Assembly (NCBI GenBank): GCA_007117785.1
Contig: SKFV01000033.1
Coordinates: forward strand, 1-9,722
DNA: 9,722 bases
Source of the DNA: Pseudomonas sp.
Lineage (GTDB): Bacteria > Pseudomonadota > Gammaproteobacteria > Pseudomonadales > Pseudomonadaceae
Reading direction: 5' to 3'
Shown here: piece by piece, positions 6,956-9,722 of the stretch
Position numbering within the stretch: position 1 is the stretch's first letter
How the letters are laid out: each line of letters begins with the position of its first letter
Made by a program: the position numbers and the translations under genes
The notes under the pieces: model-generated
Told to the model about the DNA's origin: nothing
What the model saw: only the letters and a program-made list of their open reading frames with translations
Database searches by the model: none

Positions 6956-8632
6956 ATGTCAGAAGACAAACGCCGCCGGCACTCATCCCCGGTTGTAGAT
7001 GGGCTCGGAAAATCAGCCAGTCGCTCCATGTTGCGCGCCGTGGGTTTTACCGACGAAGACTTTCGCAAACCCCAGGTGGGCATTGCCTCCACCTGGAGCA
7101 ACCTGACGCCCTGCAATATGCACATCAACCGGCTGGCAGAAGAATCGGCGGCTGGTGCTGATGAGGCCGGCGGCAAGTCGCTGATTTTCAATACCATCAC
7201 CGTATCGGATGGCATTGCCAATGGCACCGAGGGAATGAAGTATTCGCTGGTCTCTCGCGAGGTGATTGCCGACTCGATCGAAACCGTTGCCGGCTGCGAG
7301 GGCTTTGATGGTCTGGTAGCCATTGGCGGCTGTGACAAGAACATGCCCGGTTGCCTGATGGGGCTGGCGCGATTGAATCGCCCGGCGGTATTCGTCTACG
7401 GTGGCACCATCATGCCGGGTGACAACCACACCGACATCATTTCCGTGTTTGAAGCCGTCGGTGCCCATGCTCAGGGCAAGATGGACCTGATCGAGCTGAA
7501 GCATATTGAAGAAACCGCCATCCCCGGCCCTGGCTCCTGCGGCGGCATGTATACCGCCAACACCATGGCGTCGGCGATTGAGGCCATGGGCATGAGCCTG
7601 CCGGGTAGCTCGGCGCAGAACGCGGTATCCGATACCAAGGTAGCGGATTGCCGGGCTGCTGGCGCCGCCGTGATGCATCTGTTGGAGCGTGATATCAAAC
7701 CCTCCGACATCATGACCCGCAAAGCCTTCGAGAACGCGATTACTGTGGTCATTGCCCTTGGCGGCTCGACCAATGCCGTGCTGCACCTGTTGGGTATGGC
7801 CAGCACTGTCGGCGTCGAGTTATCACTGGAAGATTTTGCCGAGATCGGCAAGCGCGTCCCGGTGCTCGCGGATCTGCGCCCCAGTGGTCACTACATGATG
7901 TCGGAACTGGTCGCCATTGGCGGCATTCAGCCGCTGATCAAAATGCTGTTGGAGCGCGGCCTGGTGCATGGCGATTGCCTGACGGTAACCGGCAAGACGC
8001 TGGCCGAGAACCTGGCCGGCGTTGCCCCCTACCCCGAGGGCCAGGACATCATTCATGCCTTCGACAACCCGATCAAAGCCGACAGCCACCTGCGTATTTT
8101 GTACGGCAACCTTGCTCCGACCGGTGCGGTAGCCAAAATCACCGGCAAGGAAGGCACCCACTTTGTCGGCCGGGCGCGGGTGTTTCATTCTGAAGAAGAA
8201 GCCCAGGAACGGATTCTGGATGGCACGGTAGTGGCCGGCGATGTGCTGGTCATTCGTTATGAAGGCCCCAAGGGTGGCCCCGGAATGCGCGAAATGCTCA
8301 CTCCCACCTCGGCCATCATGGGCAAGGGCTTGGGTAGCGACGTAGCACTGATCACCGACGGGCGTTTTTCCGGTGGTAGCCACGGTTTCGTAGTCGGGCA
8401 CATTACGCCTGAAGCCGCCGATGGCGGCCCGATTGCCCTGGTGGAAGAGGGCGACACCATCACCATTGATGCGGTGGCCAACCGCATTGAGCTGGACGTC
8501 TCCGAGCAGGAGCTAGATCGCCGGCGCCAGGCCTGGCAGGCGCCTGCCCCGAGATATACCCGCGGGGTGCTGGCCAAGTATGCGCGTACGGTCGGGTCGG
8601 CTTCCAGGGGAGCGGTGACGGATCTGGACTGA
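6956..8632 (+). CDS. ilvD: Dihydroxy-acid dehydratase, short [2Fe-2S]-type form
   Basis: Dehydrates 2,3-dihydroxy-isovalerate and 2,3-dihydroxy-3-methylvalerate to the 2-keto acids, the third common step of valine and isoleucine synthesis (also feeding leucine and pantothenate), in the cytosol. 558 residues, i.e. the short class (about 560), not the about 615-residue enterobacterial class. The three cluster cysteines are visible: Cys53 (NLTPCNMH), Cys126 (GGCDKNMPGC) and Cys195 (GPGSCGGMYTANTM). Mg-site residues include Asp85 (VSDG), Asp127 and Lys128 (the lysine carbamylated in characterised homologues). The catalytic serine is Ser472 in DGRFSGGSHG. The sequence keeps the branched-chain-type active-site motifs, which argues against a sugar-acid dehydratase such as Edd. 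The ATG has AGAGAG seven bases upstream. It stands alone: the neighbour upstream is divergent and a hairpin separates the downstream gene. It is not known from the window whether the genome has a second, long ilvD. Confidence 0.95.
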   Translation: MSEDKRRRHSSPVVDGLGKSASRSMLRAVGFTDEDFRKPQVGIASTWSNLTPCNMHINRLAEESAAGADEAGGKSLIFNTITVSDGIANGTEGMKYSLVSREVIADSIETVAGCEGFDGLVAIGGCDKNMPGCLMGLARLNRPAVFVYGGTIMPGDNHTDIISVFEAVGAHAQGKMDLIELKHIEETAIPGPGSCGGMYTANTMASAIEAMGMSLPGSSAQNAVSDTKVADCRAAGAAVMHLLERDIKPSDIMTRKAFENAITVVIALGGSTNAVLHLLGMASTVGVELSLEDFAEIGKRVPVLADLRPSGHYMMSELVAIGGIQPLIKMLLERGLVHGDCLTVTGKTLAENLAGVAPYPEGQDIIHAFDNPIKADSHLRILYGNLAPTGAVAKITGKEGTHFVGRARVFHSEEEAQERILDGTVVAGDVLVIRYEGPKGGPGMREMLTPTSAIMGKGLGSDVALITDGRFSGGSHGFVVGHITPEAADGGPIALVEEGDTITIDAVANRIELDVSEQELDRRRQAWQAPAPRYTRGVLAKYARTVGSASRGAVTDLD

Positions 8633-8644
8633 TGTGACGGTTAG

Positions 8645-8671
8645 GCCAGCGCAGGCGTTGCCTGCGTTGGC
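8645..8671 (+). terminator. Strong hairpin after ilvD
   Basis: GCCAGCGCAGGC (8645-8656) pairs with GCCTGCGTTGGC (8660-8671) around a GTT loop: 12 pairs with a single G-U. It lies 12 bases after the ilvD stop. No T-run follows on either strand, so it may end or protect the ilvD transcript without being a textbook intrinsic terminator. Confidence 0.45.
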
Positions 8672-8726
8672 AACAGCCTGATTGACCACAGGACGTGAAA
8701 TCTGAACTAAGATAACCTCAAGTCGT

Positions 8727-8749
8727 AAGATGATATAACATATCTTTTT
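8727..8749. promoter_or_regulatory. Zur-box-like palindrome before the COG0523 GTPase gene
   Basis: GATAT-AAC-ATATC (8732-8744) is a perfect 5-base-arm dyad, extended imperfectly by A-rich and T-rich flanks. It resembles the Zur core GTTAT-ANT-ATAAC, with symmetrical changes at one position of each arm. It contains TATAAC, a possible -10, and lies about 20 bases before the ATG, a place where repressor binding would block transcription. Zur control of COG0523 genes is a known theme. Assignment is by eye. Confidence 0.4.
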
Positions 8750-8763
8750 ACTTGGGAGTGGTC

Positions 8764-9722
8764 ATGAGCAAAGTCCCCGTCACAGTGCTGACTGGTTATC
8801 TGGGCGCCGGTAAGACCACCTTGCTGAACCGGATCCTCTCGGACCAGCATGGTAAGCGCTACGCAGTTATTGTTAACGAGTTTGGTGAGCTGGGCATCGA
8901 CAACGACCTGGTTGTCGGTGCGGATGAAGAAGTGTTCGAAATGAACAACGGCTGCATCTGCTGCACGGTGCGCGGTGATCTGATCCGCATTATCTCCGGG
9001 CTGATGAAGCGACTCAGCCGCTTCGACGCTATCATCCTGGAAACCACGGGTCTGGCCGATCCCGCCCCGGTCGCCCAGACCTTCTTCGTCGATGATGAAG
9101 TACGCGACAAGACCAGCCTGGACGCGGTAGTTACTGTGGTCGACGCCCTGCATCTGCCGGGTCAATTAAAAGACAGCCCCGAAGCGGCAGAACAAATCGC
9201 CTTCGCCGATGTGGTCTTGTTGAACAAGGTCAGCCTGGTTGCCGCAGACGACCTTGCCGCGGTTCGCGCTCGCATAGCCAGCATCAACCCCTTTGCCAAG
9301 GTGATTGAAACCAATCACTGCGATGCCCCGCTGGACCAGATATTGAATCTGGGTGCCTTTGATCTGGAGCGCATCATCTCGATCGAGCCTGGCTTTCTGA
9401 CCGAAGATCATGCCCACGAGCACGACGATGACGTAACCAGCGTATCCCTTACCTCTGACCGGCCGCTGGATGAAGAGGCCTTCAGCCCGTGGATATCCAA
9501 TCTGCTGGCGTTGCAGGGTGCGGACATTCTCCGCAGCAAGGGCATCCTCAACTTGCATGGTATAAACCATCGCTACGTATTCCAGGCGGTACATATGCTG
9601 GGCAGCGGTGCCTTGACCCAGGACTGGGGGCCCGAAGAGCCACGTATCAGTCGCATGGTGTTTATCGGCCGCAATCTGGATCGGGCCCAACTGGAAGCGG
9701 GGTTCAAGGACTGCCAGGTGAC
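8764..9722 (+). CDS. COG0523/CobW-family GTPase, putative zinc chaperone (C-terminus cut by window edge)
   Basis: G3E P-loop GTPase of the CobW/YjiA/ZigA/YeiR group, thought to insert or allocate metal. 319 residues are visible; the family is about 320-400, so little is missing. Seen: Walker A GYLGAGKTT (11-19), switch/metal motif GCICC with Cys64, Cys66 and Cys67, G3-region ETTGLADP (93-100), and the G4 region LLNKVSL, where Ser157 stands for the usual Asp of NKxD. A short His-rich linker EDHAHEHDDD (214-223) precedes the CobW C-terminal domain, which runs from about 224 through LLALQGADILRSKGILNL and RMVFIGRNLD. The layout is close to E. coli YjiA. The ATG is preceded by GGGAG. A Zur-like palindrome just upstream suggests induction in zinc shortage, which would fit a zinc-allocating member, but COG0523 proteins also serve cobalt, nickel and other metals, so the metal is uncertain. 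Confidence 0.93.
   Translation, partial: MSKVPVTVLTGYLGAGKTTLLNRILSDQHGKRYAVIVNEFGELGIDNDLVVGADEEVFEMNNGCICCTVRGDLIRIISGLMKRLSRFDAIILETTGLADPAPVAQTFFVDDEVRDKTSLDAVVTVVDALHLPGQLKDSPEAAEQIAFADVVLLNKVSLVAADDLAAVRARIASINPFAKVIETNHCDAPLDQILNLGAFDLERIISIEPGFLTEDHAHEHDDDVTSVSLTSDRPLDEEAFSPWISNLLALQGADILRSKGILNLHGINHRYVFQAVHMLGSGALTQDWGPEEPRISRMVFIGRNLDRAQLEAGFKDCQV

Noticed and set aside
7013..7786. 257-codon minus-strand frame inside ilvD
   Set aside because: Mirror frame of a well-conserved gene in GC-biased DNA; His/Gly-rich low-information translation and no ribosome site.
8707..9690. Two minus-strand frames (152 and 174 codons) opposite the GTPase gene
   Set aside because: Shadows of the CobW-family coding frame, which carries all GTPase motifs on the plus strand.

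Overview
The window looks like chromosomal DNA of a gammaproteobacterium, most likely in or near Pseudomonas/Halopseudomonas. This is inferred from moderate-to-high GC, the codon choice and the overall look of IlvD, the CobW-type GTPase and the galactose-oxidase-like remnant; no search was run. I see no mobile element, CRISPR array or RNA gene.

Region 1 (1-4448, minus strand, running off the left edge) is a tight five-gene operon. In transcription order it encodes a xylose-isomerase-like TIM-barrel protein, a membrane three-histidine-box desaturase/hydroxylase, and a complete TauABC/SsuABC/NrtBCD-type ABC importer (permease, periplasmic binding protein, ATPase, the last cut by the window edge). 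Start codons were reset with Shine-Dalgarno evidence (TIM barrel at 4448, desaturase at 3568). Just upstream is a consensus-perfect sigma-54 promoter (4485-4500). About 120-150 bp further up are a GCAC-N7-GTGC NtrC-type site (4619-4635) and a weaker one 30 bp away, and between these and the promoter is a perfect 8-bp-arm palindrome (4532-4551). This reads as a nitrogen-controlled uptake-and-processing system for an unidentified, probably nitrogenous compound, and is the most interesting part of the window.

Region 2 (4790-6522, minus strand) is a decayed two-gene operon. The first gene is a galactose-oxidase-like (kelch plus DUF1929-type) secreted protein with an in-frame TAA, a frameshift and apparently most of its propeller missing. 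The second is a small secreted companion protein with one in-frame TAA. A hairpin follows it.

Region 3 (6956-9722, plus strand) holds a short-form dihydroxy-acid dehydratase (ilvD) and, after a strong hairpin, a COG0523/CobW-family GTPase (metal chaperone type) cut by the right edge. An AT-rich palindrome resembling a Zur box precedes the GTPase gene, suggesting zinc-responsive control. The 6523-6955 spacer separates the divergent regions 2 and 3.
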